DNA of 64,000 nucleotides from the NCBI GenBank assembly GCA_903772945.1, contig CAICTM010000442.1, forward strand, positions 1-64,000, in the 5' to 3' direction. The stretch comes from Seminavis robusta (taxonomy: Eukaryota; Bacillariophyta; Bacillariophyceae; Naviculales; Naviculaceae). The notes below the pieces were generated by a model. It saw only the letters and a list, made by a program, of their open reading frames with translations. It ran no database searches and had not been told where the DNA came from. Every line of letters begins with the position of its first letter. Position 1 is the stretch's first letter. The position numbers and the translations under genes are program-made. Positions 11,574-23,940 of the stretch are shown piece by piece.

Positions 11574-12126
11574 AGGGCGACCTTGAAAGAAGGGTGCAAT
11601 CTCAAACATGTCATCATTTTTCTATCTGTCTTTCTGCCGAGGTATCGCAGCTCCCGCTGACTTAAATTAATTGCACTTATCACGGATCTTTTTTATCAAT
11701 TTGTTTGATTTATTTTGATTATTTTTACGGAATCCCAAAGTCCATCCCATCGTTCAGCAGCCAGCCAGTTGAAGACGGAAGAGATACCGGTACCGGTACC
11801 GGTAGCTTGGCGTGTGTAAGGAAGGCATACCAATTTATGAATCGAATCGAATCTGCTACATCTTGAGCTTTATTTGAAGCGAGCAGAAGCAAACTGATGA
11901 ATGCGACGATATCTTTTCGTCGAGAAAGGTTTTTTTTTTCCGTCGTCGTGGGTTTGGCCTGGTTCCATTAGAAGCCCCTTCTCCATGGTCTGATGCCAAA
12001 AAGACAAGAGTGAATCTGTGGGGAGACGAGTAGTCAAGGAAAACAGCAGGATACAAGACTCTTGTGTTGTCCGTCGGAATTACTTTGAAGAAAATCGTCT
12101 AACTGTGGACTCAAAAAGTCGGTAGA

Positions 12127-15100
12127 ATGCAAGCTGATATCAAAACTCCCGTGAATTCCCAGATGAATCGCCCCTTGTGTTCCATATTGAGCTGTGTCAT
12201 TAATCAGGTGATGGTTCCAGCGACGCCACTAGAGCCAAAAGAGTTTCATGAATCTGTCGGAAGCAATGACAGTGCTAGCGAAATAGCCAAGCCCCCTAAT
12301 ATTCGAGTGCCTGTGTTGAGGGTCTTTGGACCGATCATCAGAGGCGATGCGCCATCGGGTGCAGATCCTGTACAATCTGCTTGTCTGTACATACATGGAG
12401 CATTCCCTTACATGCTTGCAAGACCTGTCACAGCGGGGCCCGACGGGTCATTGCATCACTCCTCTCATCTAATGAGATCAGGCAATCAATGTGAAAACCA
12501 ACCAACTCCTCCTCTCACTAGCTCGGGACATGTTGATTGGGACGATCCTGAGGCAATCAAAGGCATTGCAAGTTCCATCGAACAGACTTTGGAGTCTGCT
12601 CTGCAGGCCACGGTAATGAGCCCATCCAAGAACAATGACGATGGTGCCGCAGAGACAAAGGCCAAGGAAACTTCAGCAGGGCCTGCCAAGTTCATTAGAA
12701 GCGTGACAGTGGTCTTGGGACGTGGGTTCTATACCTTTTGCCCGGGGCCTGCTGCTCCCTTTTTGCGAGTGGAGTACTACGACCCCAAAATGAAATACAA
12801 GGTCAAGCTGTACTTGGAGAGGGGGCTTGAACTCCCCCGCATGTATCACCCAGACCCACAACAATATGATGCAGTGGGTGACTTGCCTGCTGCCGACAGT
12901 AGTCAGTTGGGAATGGACCCTTTGTCATTTCATTGCTATGAAGCACACATACCGTACACGATGCAATTCTTCAAAGATTGGAACTTGGCAGGTAAGTTAT
13001 GTCGGTTTGCTGTGGCATACATGCGTTTGCCAGCACTCACAAAAGCACTCTTTGTCTTTGATTGGAACAGGGGCCTCGTACATTCATGTCTCAAAAGGCA
13101 AATTTCGACGTACGCTCCCCTCGGCTGTTCGCCGTCGTTGGGAGAAGGATGGTGACGACGGCGGAACTTCTGCCGACAGGCTGGCATTCCTCAGTTTCAA
13201 CACGCCGAAGGACTCCATCTGGAACCAGGAAAGCAACCAAGGAGATGATGCCAGTTCCACTGTGGAAAAGACTACAGCGTCCGAGAGACGCGACTCGGGC
13301 ATAGACAAACAGTCGACCGTGACAACCAGCATGAAAACCAAATCACTCTCTTTGTCTCAACAACAGCTGAAGCAGTACTGGGCAACCAAAGAAACCAGTT
13401 GCGACGTTGAAATTGACATTGCATGTGACGACATCATGAATATCCAGTCAGTTATCACGGTTCTTCCAACCGATGAAGTCGAAAGTCAAAACATTCACTG
13501 GAGAGCGGTACCCAGTCTGAGAGAGATATGGCAAGAGGAAAGGAGAAGAATGGCCAAGCTTTTGGAACCTCAGCACGACTTTCTCAGCCGCCCGTCTGCT
13601 GCCGAGGAGGAAAAGAAGAAGAAGGAACAGAGCCAGCCTCCTTTCACTCTAAGTGTCAAGAAAGGTGCGTCTACTCCAGGTTCCAGGCTGGCCGCAAAAG
13701 GAATGCGACGCCTGCTTAGAGTCACTGAGGGTCTAGAGAGTGCTTTTATGCGAGCATTGAAGCAAATCGTGCAGCGACACTCTGCAGCAATATCGCAAGT
13801 AGATGGGTTGCTAAAGTCTTCGCCGGCCACACGGAGTTCACCAGGGACACCGCACTCCACTAACAGTTCTTCACAGCTGACGCCGACAATCAACGATGCG
13901 CTGGGGGCGATGGGGGCCTTGGCAGGTCAGTTTGGAAGTGCTGACCCGAACGAGCCGAACGAGGAGTCTTCCCAGTCGGATGCTTCCGGTGCCACCGTCG
14001 ATGATGAAGAAAGCACCGAGGAGCTAGCTCGCGATTCTGATCCAAGCAAAGACGGTAGCTTCACCCAGCTTTCCCAGAGTTGCTACACTCTACTTCGTGC
14101 TCCCGGGACTCCCATCACTGAAGAAGCTTGCTTCAACCTGAGCCAGAGACTTGAGCGTGGCGACGCCATCGTAGATGGTCCGTTCAATAGCACAAAGGAC
14201 TTTGTTGACCCTCAGACCCTGGCGCCGCGGGAAGACGACGATGACGAAGACGTCTTTCTGGACGAAGAGGGCAGAGAGCTGGATGAAGCCGGCGTAGAAC
14301 GTGAATTAACCCTCCTTGCCACTCAAATGCACTGGCATAAGGACAATCCTGAGCTGGAACAATCCGCAGTGGAGGGCTCTGAATGGGAGAAAGCTTCAGA
14401 ATATTCGCCCTTGGATTCCACATCTCACGACGTTTCAAGCTCCAACAGCTCTGCATCCAGTATAGCTTCTGGGGGGAGTTTGGATGGTTCCTCTGTTGAA
14501 CGTGGAAGAAAAGCCAACGGACAAAACACCTCTGCATCCTCGGCAGTGTCCAAGCCACCTTCTCGGGGCGCATTCCAATCGGGTGTGTATCTTCATTCAT
14601 TGCCAGAAAGTCGATCAACTGCGTCTTGGCTGGAACACGCGAACGCATACGAAACGTCTCGAAATGCAGCAAGCGTACAATCAAACTGGATTCCATCCAC
14701 AGCTACAACAAACAGGTTTTACATTCAGCCGACGAAGCCACCGCCTCGCAGGGACGAAGTTATGCATTGGTGTCGACAAGAAGCAAAACGGACGGTGTCA
14801 GAGGGAGCAAAGCCCGACGCAAAGAAAATAAAAATGTCCAACTCAAGGAAACTAAGAGAAGTCGTATCTGCAACCCATCAAGTTGACGACAACACTGGTA
14901 AAGTTATTCTGGCTAAGCCTCATTCGGAAGGCTCCGAAGTAGCGAACTATGAGCAAGTGGAGGCAGTGAGCTTTGTGCAAAGTCAGACACAAGCTTCTGC
15001 AATGACACAAGAAGAAGGAGAGCAGCGAAAGCTTCGGCACGAACCGAAGCAAGAGGGGGGTTCAAAAAAACCATGGCTCACGGCGGCCTCAGCGATGGAC

Positions 15101-18100
15101 TCGCAATCATTGGCAAGGGTAGCCGCAGATCTTTCCAACGTATCGCAAGTCAAACAAACGGCCGATCCGGATCAAAAGGCATTGCAGGGAATGCAGAATC
15201 AGGGTGGTAAACTGGTTGTGGAAGGTGGTGGCCAGCTGAAGGCTAAAACACGCCCTAGTCAGTCTGTTGCCAAGCAGCATCAGGATGATGCCCTTTCAGA
15301 GGGTACTGGTTTTGATGATCGCTACTTACCATTGCCTCTGACAATGATGTCCATCGAGATTCATTGTCAATGCAGAAGGGGACGAGCCAGTGGCCGTTCC
15401 ACACATGAAATAGCAATGACGCCTGACCCTGACAGGGACAAGATATTTGTGATTGCATATGCATTTGCTAGGGATCCAGGGGGTGGGGGTGCACTGGAAA
15501 TCCTAGAACGAGGGTGTCTGTATGTTCCCATCACTGTGGAAGGCCAAATCCATGAAACCTTGTCGGACATTCAAATGAAGTCGAGCATGCCACGACAAAT
15601 CCTAGGAGTTACGGCGCCGCTGACAATACAGCAAGTCAAGGACGAGAAGCAACTGCTCCTGAGACTAGCAAGTGTCGTTCGATGGAAAGACCCAGACATG
15701 CTGCTGAGCTGGGACACTCAGGGAGCGGGGTTGGGGTACATTATTGAGCGTGGGGCTAAGTTGGGGGACCAGGGTGTTGCTTCAGATAAACTTGATATGG
15801 CCAGACTGTTGGGTCGTATCCCAACAGTTAGCGTTTATGACAAAGCCAAACGAGGCACCGGTGAAGAGCTTTGGGGGACGTCAGGAGGTCAGCAGGATTC
15901 GGGCAAAGAAAGCAAGCCAGATCCAGCTTCTTGGGTAGGCTCTGGATTGGGTGCTGATTGGGACGAGAGCGTCGGTGCAGGAAAGATCGCATCCAGTATT
16001 GTTGGGCGCTTGGTGTATGCGGGTTGGAAGATCATCGCCGAGGAAGTCAAACACCCCAACTATTCGTCGCTCTGCGCGATGGTGTCTGCGGTGCTCTCCA
16101 AGCGCATCCCTTTCCATGATGAAGTCAATCTGACCAACTGGTATGCTTGCCTGAATGGCCGCGAAAGGTAAGTTTTGAAACACTTTGGGGCTGGACCAAA
16201 TGGCAGGAGGGCTCACGAGTGTCTTCACCGCCTCGTGACAAAAGATGGAGAGTGCTAAATCATAGATTGGCGCAGTGCACAGCAACTGTATTGCTCTTCG
16301 ATGCCCTTGACATTGTTGGACGGGCTGGGGAGGCGGCGAGATTGAGTGGTGTCGAGTTCTCGCAGAGTTTCCCTGGCATCAGAGGTAGTCAATACAAGGT
16401 TGAGGTGAGTACACTGCAGTCCAACAGTCTGCCTCGATCTTAATCATTGGATTTATCTAAGTCCTTGAATGTTTCTTGAGTAGGGTGTTTTGCTCCGGGC
16501 ACTGCAAAGTCTTGACTCGGAGGAAAGAGGATGCAAACTGGGACAGCAAACTTTCCAGGGGGGAGGGACATCGTCCACAAGTCCAAGTGATGAAAGCAAA
16601 TCACAAGCTACGAGCCCATGGAAAAAGCGGAGGAGTCGACCAAAGGAAGAAGAGAAACCTCCTCGTCACGGCTACTTTTTCTTCTCTCCGTCTCTACAGG
16701 ACACGGAAAAGCAAGAGGCTTTGGAGGTCCAGGCGTTGAACCTGGAGCCCCAGTCGGGGCATTACTCCGACCCCGTTGTCGTGTGTGATTTCACGGCTCT
16801 TTATCCATCGCTCGTAATTGCATATAACTTATGCTACTCGACCTGTGTCGGGAAGCTCAAGTACCACACGACAAGGCCTGAGATGCTTCAGGAGGGAAAG
16901 ACTACTGGTCGCATTGGACCTTTCCTCTACTCGGAAAGCAGAACGGCTACTGTGCTAAAACACCATCTCAAAGCAATCAACGAGACAGAAGAAGGGGGAA
17001 AAGATTGCTTTAGCTCCAAAGATCGAGTCTATATTTCTCCTACGAGCACTCTGTATGTATCGGAATCGGTTGTCAAAGGAGTGCTACCACAGGTGTTGGA
17101 CGAGCTTCTCAGTACGAGAGCCATGTTGAAGAAGGCTTCCAAGGAATACAAGAAACGAGTACAGGGCCTGTCTCCATCCATCCTGAGACAGCTCGAGGCC
17201 CGTCAGCTGGCCTTAAAATATGTGGCCAATGTCACGTATGGCTATACTTCGGCCACATTCTCAGGAAGATGCGCTATGCCAGTGCTAGCCGATACTATTG
17301 TTGAGTGCGGTCGCCGTACGCTCACGAATGCTATGAGACTAGCCAACTCATGGGGAAAGGAGCCCGGAGGAAGATGGGAGGGAGCCAAGGTGCTCTATGG
17401 CGATACGGACTCTGTTTTTGTAAAGCTACCGGGGCGCTCGGTCGAGGAGGCATTCGACTTCGGCGAAGTATTTTGTCGTGAAGTCACAGCGAGCAACCCC
17501 CCTCCTGTTCAGCTAAAACTAGAGAAGGTGTATCTCGGATCAATCTTGCAAACCAAGAAGAAGTACTGTGGTATGGTATTCGAATCAAAAGACAGCAAGA
17601 ACCCCTATTTTGAGGCAAAGGGTCTGGAAACGGTGAGAAGGGACCAGTGTTCTCTTACGCAGAAGGTGCTGCGGAACAGTCTGATTATGCTCTTCCGACA
17701 TGGTGTTGCCGCCGTGAAAGATTATCTTTTTCGCCAGTGGTCGCTCATCATTGCTGGGCGGTTGCCGGTGTCGGATTTCATTCTCACTGGACGAGTTCGG
17801 AGCAAGTATCGAAATGGAAGCCTGGGTCCGGTTCAGGCCGGTTTATTTCGTCGATTGGCTGAGTCCGACCCTGGACTGGTGATGAAGAACAAGGAACGGA
17901 TCGAGTACGTGATGGTCGCAATGCCTGGCTCTTCGTACAAGCTTCGTGATTGCGTTGTGACTCCAATGGAGTTGCTCGAACAATGGGACGCCTACACAGT
18001 TTTCTCGTCGTACTACATCAAAAGGCACGTCAACGCTGCATTGCAAAGGTGCTTCGGCCTGGCCCCACACACCATTGATATCAATGCTTGGTTTGAGAGT

Positions 18101-18677
18101 TGCCCCAAGCCAAGAAAGCGTGTTCACTTTTGGCCTGTAGCCAGGACAGGAAGCAGTTCCATGATTTCGTCATACTTCGGCACCGATCGTTGTGGCCTTT
18201 GCGGTGGCAAATGCCAAGCCCGGGGACGCGCACGGGCTGTGATATGCCCGTCCTGTAGAGAAGACGAAGTGAAGGTTTCGATGGTTGCCAATCGGAAGCT
18301 TCAGAGACTGCAACGTGAAGCGAACGCAGGTAAGTGAAGGAAAGTTTTGTGTTTTGCTACAATGGCATCATATGGGCATCATGTTGACAGCATGTTGCTC
18401 GGCGCATTTCCCTGCATCCTCTCCAGTCGCAAAGGCTTGCAGCGCCTGCAACCTGTGTTTTGAGGACGCCACTACTTTTGCTCCGTTGCGGACTAATGAC
18501 AACAGCACAGAGCTGGTGTTATCTACTAGTAGCGGGAAGCGGCAACAAGGAGTGGCCACTCCGCTTGCTGCCTGTACCTCGACGGACTGCCCAAATACCT
18601 ACCAGCGGCACCGGCTACGTGAAGACTGCCTGGAAGCCGAAGCCATTTGCCTCACGTTGGAGTCCTTACCACCATGA
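12127..18677 (+). CDS. REV3: DNA polymerase zeta catalytic subunit
   Basis: B-family translesion polymerase that extends past DNA lesions in the nucleus. Five exons, 2,072 aa: 12127-12991, 13071-16167, 16245-16404, 16484-18329, 18427-18677; four GT-AG introns of 77-97 bp. The N-terminal region (VPVLRVFG, LYIHGAFPYM, NLAGASYIHVSKGKFR) is typical of REV3. A long disordered acidic/Ser-rich middle section follows (about residues 330-1040). An exonuclease-like domain (about 1045-1180) lacks the catalytic DIE signature (SIEI instead), as expected for a non-proofreading enzyme. Polymerase motifs: A DFTALYPS near 1476, B KYVANVTYGYTSATFSGR, C YGDTDS near 1679. The C-terminus has CysA (CGLCGGKC...CPSC) and, mostly in the last exon, CysB (CSAC...CTSTDCP), the [4Fe-4S] site that binds accessory subunits. 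Its partner REV7 is not in the window. The first in-frame ATG before the conserved N-terminus was chosen. Confidence 0.95.
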
Positions 18678-19278
18678 GATATTGAGTGCGTTTGTGTTTG
18701 ACGTAGTTTCTGCGCGTCGTCGTGCGAGTAACAAGAATTCGAAGTTCGACAATATGAAGGCACTTAAGAATTGTTACTACTACTGCTAGATATTTCAAAG
18801 AGTGTGGCAATAGGGTAGAAGCAAAAAGGAGATATGTACAAGACAGGAAGCAATTTTGCGTCAGTTGATCCTTCCTGTCACTGCTCCACTCTGATACAGG
18901 AGTGCTATGTACAAGGAGCTTGGTTGAGATGTGGTCAAACAGTGAGTTTGAACAATGGTAGCATGAAGGGAAAATGGAATGTAGAGTTTCGCGTGCGCGG
19001 TGCTGTAGCATTGCCCTGGAGGGTGTCCGACGGTGTTTGCATCGAGTCTCCGAGGCCACAAAGCACAGGTGGCACTGAACGAACACTCGAGGTGGTGAGG
19101 TGTGTAGCGGATGCGAACATACAGGCGTTTTGTCTCGCTGGCAATTTTGCCAGAGTGTGAAGTTGTGCAGGTGAGTACAGATGCGTTTGCTGGAAGAGAA
19201 CTGGTTGATAGCTTGAAAATCGCATGTGCTTGGTGATTGAAGGCAACTTTGACCGGGATCCTATTTTGTTTCCGTCAG
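18678..19278. other. Convergent intergenic stretch REV3 / homeodomain gene
   Basis: No supported gene; it holds the 3' UTRs of two converging genes. Overlapping small frames on both strands look like noise. Confidence 0.55.
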
Positions 19279-20580
19279 TCATGCGCTGATGCCCCTGCTG
19301 AAGCCAAAGAGAAGCGTTGCTTCTTCAAGGGTGGGCAGATCGTGATCGTAGATATCCTGCGCAGCTACACAAGCCTCCCTCCATAGCTCGAGGCTCTCAC
19401 GGCGAAACTTCTTTCTTGGAGTAGTTTCTCCCTCTTGACGAGCCCGCTTGATGGGAGCATTGGGGGTCGCAGTCATGCCGCCTTCGTCTAGGAAGAGCTT
19501 CAGGTACTTCCTCTTGAGTCGGACAATCTCAGCATCACGACGGTTTTGAACCTGAATGAAGGAACGAAAGGGTGTACAGTGAGTTACAGGAACACAGCAT
19601 AGAAGAGTCAGATCAACGACATGCTTCATGAAGCTTACCTTCTTTCGATCCTGAATACAGTCCACGTTGAATCGGTACGTCAACATGACATTCTCGTATG
19701 TGCATAGGATTCTTTCTCTGGGCACAGTGGAGAGAATGGAGACATCGGCAATGGTGGGCTTGACTCCATTGAGGGGGTGGAGGATGTGAACATCCACCGT
19801 TTCAGTGCGTGCCACTGATCCTCCTTCAGATGCCGCCACTTCCTCGTTCGAATCGAAGTTGGCCAGTTCATCTTCATTTCCCGAGGATGAATAGACACTT
19901 CCCGTCTCGGACGAACAGGACTCACTGCTGGAAGCATCACTGACAACAACTTGCAGCTGATCGTCAGCAGAAGACTTGAGGAAAGAGGCTGCAGGAGACG
20001 AAGTGGCCAAACGTTCTCGACTAACGCTTCGTGCAAACTTGAGTTCCGGAGCAACCGTCGTCAGTGTGGTCCCCAGCCTTGGAAGCGCCGTTGGCGGTTG
20101 GAGGGCCTTCACTTCCACAACAGACTGAGCAGCAGTGACAGCGGCAGCCAGCTGTGGCTGACTTCCACTGCTGATGCTCAGGCTGGACTTGCGTCTGATC
20201 AAGGACATGGTGGCTCCTGCAGCAACAGGTAGCTGAACTTGCTGTTGCAGGCGAGCTTCCACCCTCGGTTTCCAATACCTCTTGCGGTTATTGACAAACC
20301 AGTTGGTCAGCTGCTTGAGTTCAATGCCAGTATCGGCCATGATCTGCTGCTTTTCCTGTTCCGTGGGATACGGATGTGCAATGTGCTCGGGGCTCATCAT
20401 CCAGGCCTTGAGGTAGTCCACCGTCTCGTGCGAAAGTGAATTCGACTTCTTCTTCTTTTGAGGGGGACTTGCCTTGGAGGAGGAACATGGGGAGGACATC
20501 TTCTTTGGGGAGGTGGGGGTGGATGGCTTGAAAGCGATTGCAGTGGTGGATGGAGTTGAAGGTGTCTTTAATGAGGACAT
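19279..20580 (-). CDS. TALE-class homeodomain transcription factor
   Basis: Nuclear regulator with an atypical (TALE, KNOX/BELL/PBC-like) homeodomain at about residues 44-107. The three-residue loop extension reads AHPYPTEQEK and the recognition helix LTNWFVNNRKRYWKP contains the invariant WF.N.R. Two exons are favoured: 19639-20580 and 19551-19279, giving 404 aa. The 87-bp GT-AG intron (19552-19638) is a multiple of three and has no stop, so an unspliced 433-aa reading is also open; the intron part (FMKHVVDLTLLCCVP) does not look like the rest. The start is MSSLKTP; an upstream in-frame ATG exists at 20616. No KNOX or BEL domain precedes the homeodomain. The C-terminal half has an acidic Ser-rich segment followed by a basic segment and a conserved-looking tail ending FGFSRGISA. 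Confidence 0.85.
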   Translation of the reverse strand: MSSLKTPSTPSTTAIAFKPSTPTSPKKMSSPCSSSKASPPQKKKKSNSLSHETVDYLKAWMMSPEHIAHPYPTEQEKQQIMADTGIELKQLTNWFVNNRKRYWKPRVEARLQQQVQLPVAAGATMSLIRRKSSLSISSGSQPQLAAAVTAAQSVVEVKALQPPTALPRLGTTLTTVAPELKFARSVSRERLATSSPAASFLKSSADDQLQVVVSDASSSESCSSETGSVYSSSGNEDELANFDSNEEVAASEGGSVARTETVDVHILHPLNGVKPTIADVSILSTVPRERILCTYENVMLTYRFNVDCIQDRKKVSFMKHVVDLTLLCCVPVTHCTPFRSFIQVQNRRDAEIVRLKRKYLKLFLDEGGMTATPNAPIKRARQEGETTPRKKFRRESLELWREACVAAQDIYDHDLPTLEEATLLFGFSRGISA

Positions 20581-22804
20581 CTTTCTCAGTAATAATAATG
20601 TATGATAGGGTATCAAATCAATCAGCTCAGGAACAGCGAGATTAAGAATCCTTTTTGTCCGATTAATGAGGAGTGACAGAGAGTTGATGGGTCAATAGTG
20701 TGAGATACTTTTGAGGCCAGAAGCAGGAAATTCATTTATGCAAGCAACAACCAATCGCAGCAATTGGAAGATCGAGTGTCCACACGAGGGACAAGGCGTG
20801 TGTCACAGTAACACCTGGGCATCCGAGAGAATACGTCGCCATTTCACAACGAGCAAGCCCGCCTCATGTTCAATTTCTCTAAGCAAAAAGATCGAAGGGG
20901 CTCTGACGTGTTCAAGGCAACTGCAACAAAGACACCACCGTCACTGAACCCGATCCAAAGTGGTACGTCGGCCAATAGAACTCCAAAGAGAACATCTTTG
21001 CAGCTGGGTCTTTGAGCAAGGGGAGACACCCTGTCACAGACTTGATGGGCTGACGTTGCACCGAAGGCGTCGGAAGCCAGCTGCTTAAGCTGCACTGGGG
21101 CAGTACCGGGCAATCTGCAGTAACTGTGCAATACCTGCCTCCGACCTTACGCTGGCTCCCCGCGAAAAATGAGGGACCATGGTGATGGTTGTGCTCAAGG
21201 ACCGCGGGGTTCTGGCAGCAATCCTTCGAGGGAAGAAAGATACTGCCTGAGCCAAGCCACTTTAGTCGACATCACCCTTCAGTGCAATGCTACCGGTAGC
21301 TATGCGCTTAGGCAGATTTGGTAACCTTTGTTTCCGAAGATGTTCTGGTCACTGAATCAGACGAAATAGCGTCTCTTCCCACGGAGAACCCAGGGCTGGA
21401 CTGGCTGCCCATCCACATCGATCCTGAACCAGGGCTCGGGGAGATAATCTTTCCAAGCCCTGCGAACGAGAAAGAGGATTGAACGAGGCAAACAAAGCTT
21501 CTTGCCACGAAAACCAACTGCAAAACCGTCGCAAGTTGGAATCCAGAACAAAGACGAGCCAACAGGGGACGAATTCAACGACATCGTAATACACACCAAG
21601 TACTCTTGATTCTGCTTTGGTATCTTGGTATCTTGGTGCCGCATCGAGCGCCATCAAACGAAAAGGATTCTATTGCTTACCTTAGCTTGCTGTGACAGTT
21701 TCCTGATGGATGTCAGGCAAAATTTTTGGTGAGGAGAAAGGAACGGAGACACGCCTTGCATAAAGATACCCACGAAGGCGAAAAACTTGCTTTCCCGCCC
21801 ATCATCATCACAGCACAGCGGTCTCGGGTTCAACCTTCCCAAGAAAGAGGAGATTGCCCTTTAGAATTTAGAAGACAGTTATCAGTACCAGAAAGGGTTC
21901 TCTGTAGCGTTGGTACTTTTGCCTACGCACGGGTGTTTCTTTCAACGGTTTTTTGTGTGACACGTTGCTTTTGATATTTTTGGGACATAGAGGGGAGAAC
22001 ATTATTTTGGGGGTATTGGGATATTCAGGAAGCTTCGGAATAATGTAAATAAATGGAATTATGACTTTATTTCCTCATATCCCCGTATTAGAGGCCCTTG
22101 TATCAATGCCTTGCCGTGTCTTCAGAACGGCATTTTGGGACAAGCGTCGATTTTCGCTCGTCAAATCAGATTCCTTGCATCCAGGACTCTTGAAGATTGT
22201 ATCCAAAACGAGATTTGATCGAGGCGCTGCATGCTACCAAAGGTTGCTGACGCATGATAATATTATCTTCTTCAAGGCTGTTTCTTTCTTGCCGAAGATA
22301 AATCCTCCTCTATTGCCACATCAGCCGATGCCGCCGCAAAGCTATTTGCGTGGGAAGCCTTCCATCTGTTTCTGTCTCTTCGTCCAGAACATTGATTGGT
22401 GCATACCCGTCACCTTTCTTTCTTTTTGACTACCTACGAATAGTACCAGGTAGGTTCGAGTGGTAAGGCGGGAGCCTTCGGTCGCGTCGGCGATAGAGAG
22501 AACGCAACAGTTGTTTGGGTTTAAGCGCTGCTTTGTTGGAAGAATCTGCAGAGTGTCTAAAGACACGACGGCAACAGCCCCATCAGCCCCATTAAAAAAC
22601 ACAAGCTGTTGGAAAGACACACATATTTTGAACTGCTTGGAGGTGTGCTGCTACCCATCCGCATTGGTCAATCTCCATAGCTATCGGCAGCTACTACTAG
22701 ATCTGGGTACCTTGAAGCTTTATTGCACGTTTCGGTCTGCAGAATATCCGTTGACTTGCATTGTCTCGACTTAACAGAACTGCACTGCATTGAGTCCGCA
22801 AGTC
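20581..22804. other. 2.2-kb gene-poor divergent region
   Basis: Between the minus-strand homeodomain gene and the plus-strand ZMAT2 gene. The best candidate frames are minus-strand 21357-21644 (contains RAWKDYLPEPWFRIDVDGQPVQPW) and 20844-21131, but neither has a recognised domain or a good start context. TACCGGTA occurs at 21291. I cannot support a gene here. Confidence 0.45.
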
Positions 22805-23940
22805 ATGTCAACGAATCTGAACTACAAGCAAGTCGCCAACGTCAAGAGACGGACGTGGGATGTCGAAGCGTACGAGCAAAAGGCCAAGGCAAGAGCGGAC
22901 GATGAAAAAGCCGGCGAAAGCGGCGATAAGAATGACAAGAAGGGACGCCGAGCGCCTCCTACAGACGAAGAGAATGCTCCCAAGAGACTCAAAACGGATG
23001 GGACCGAAGGAGAGGACAGCAAGGACGAATTCAAGCCTGCGGAACCAGGAGCGGCAGGACCTCAGGGATCGCAGCGAGCCTTCTTGCAGCCACGAACGAA
23101 AAAGGTCGAAATCGACTCCTTAATTGGGAATACAGAGATCATTTCGGCAGAGGCAGCGGCGAAAACATCGCTGAATGACAAAGAAGGGGGTTCCGTCAAG
23201 GTGGGTACTGAAAAATGCGCTGCTACCTACCCAATCCATTCTCTTGCTCTTTATTACTTGCTAACTTACTTGAATTTCTTTTTTTTCATCTTGGTATAGG
23301 ATGGTGTCACAAAAAGTGGGGTGGGATGGCACTGCAGTGTTTGTGACTGCTTCTTGAAAGATTCCATGACATACCTTGATCATGTGAGTGGACCAAATAA
23401 ATAGCTTTATGGAAATCGTGATGCGGGACGTTTTGTTTGTTTTGACCTAACAATTTCTTTTCACCTGTTCTTTCCTGTTTGTTACCGTTCTGGCCAAAAA
23501 ATCCAATGATTACAACAATTCACTATCAGATCAATGGACGAAAACATCAACGAAAATTGGGATTCTCCATGAGAGTTGAACGGTCTACCAAAGATCAAAT
23601 GCTGGGAAGACTCTCAACATTAGCCAAGGAAAAAGACCGGGCTAAACAAAAATCAGAGGCAGAATTGGAAGAAATGGAGGAACCCAATTTTCATGTCATG
23701 GTCAAGAAAAAGGACGAAAATGAGGCCAAGAAGAAAGAGGAACGCGCCAAGAAGAGGAAGGAAAAGAAAAAGAAGAAAAAGCAAGCTGCAGAAGCGACAG
23801 CAGAACCCAAAGCAATTCCACACGAAGAGCCAGAAGCTACTAAGGATGCAGGCGGCGACGAGGAAGAAGAGGCAGAAGCTACCATTGATCCTGCCTTGGC
23901 TGCTATGATGGGATTTTCTAATTTTGGTGGTGGAAAGTGA
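22805..23940 (+). CDS. ZMAT2/Snu23-like U4/U6.U5 tri-snRNP zinc-finger protein
   Basis: Spliceosomal protein acting at B-complex activation. Three exons: 22805-23200, 23300-23383, 23530-23940; 295 aa, GT-AG introns of 99 and 146 bp. The U1-type (matrin) zinc finger crosses the second junction: WHCSVCDCFLKDSMTYLDH then INGRKHQRK, with ligands Cys144, Cys147, His160 and His166. It continues with the family hallmark LGFSMRVERSTKDQM. The N-terminal RRTWD..AYEQKAK matches the ZMAT2 start. A charged Lys/Glu helix and the C-terminal MMGFSNFGGGK (human ZMAT2 ends MGFSGFGS-like) complete the family pattern. It is longer than the roughly 200-residue human protein because of a charged insert near residues 40-100 and a Glu-rich tail. 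Confidence 0.93.

Larger units (their letters stand above)
10855..12126. other. Divergent promoter region between F-box/RCC1 and REV3
   Basis: About 1.3 kb between two diverging genes, with no supported coding sequence. It contains an ACTCG-repeat tract (10917-10934), a TTCCTGT tandem repeat (11241-11285), two near-identical 35-nt hairpins (11456-11490, 11539-11573) and a triple overlapping TACCGGTA run (11785-11804). Confidence 0.6.

Noticed and set aside
12827-13070. Upstream extension of the REV3 exon 2 frame
   Set aside because: It overlaps exon 1 in another frame and crosses the intron; splicing 12991 to 13071 gives the conserved NLAGASYIHVSK.
14184-14696. 170-aa minus-strand frame inside REV3
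   Set aside because: Antisense of the REV3 disordered region, no independent support.
21349-21657. Candidate small gene on the minus strand
   Set aside because: Three overlapping frames compete, no splice or domain support; kept only as a note in the intergenic entry.
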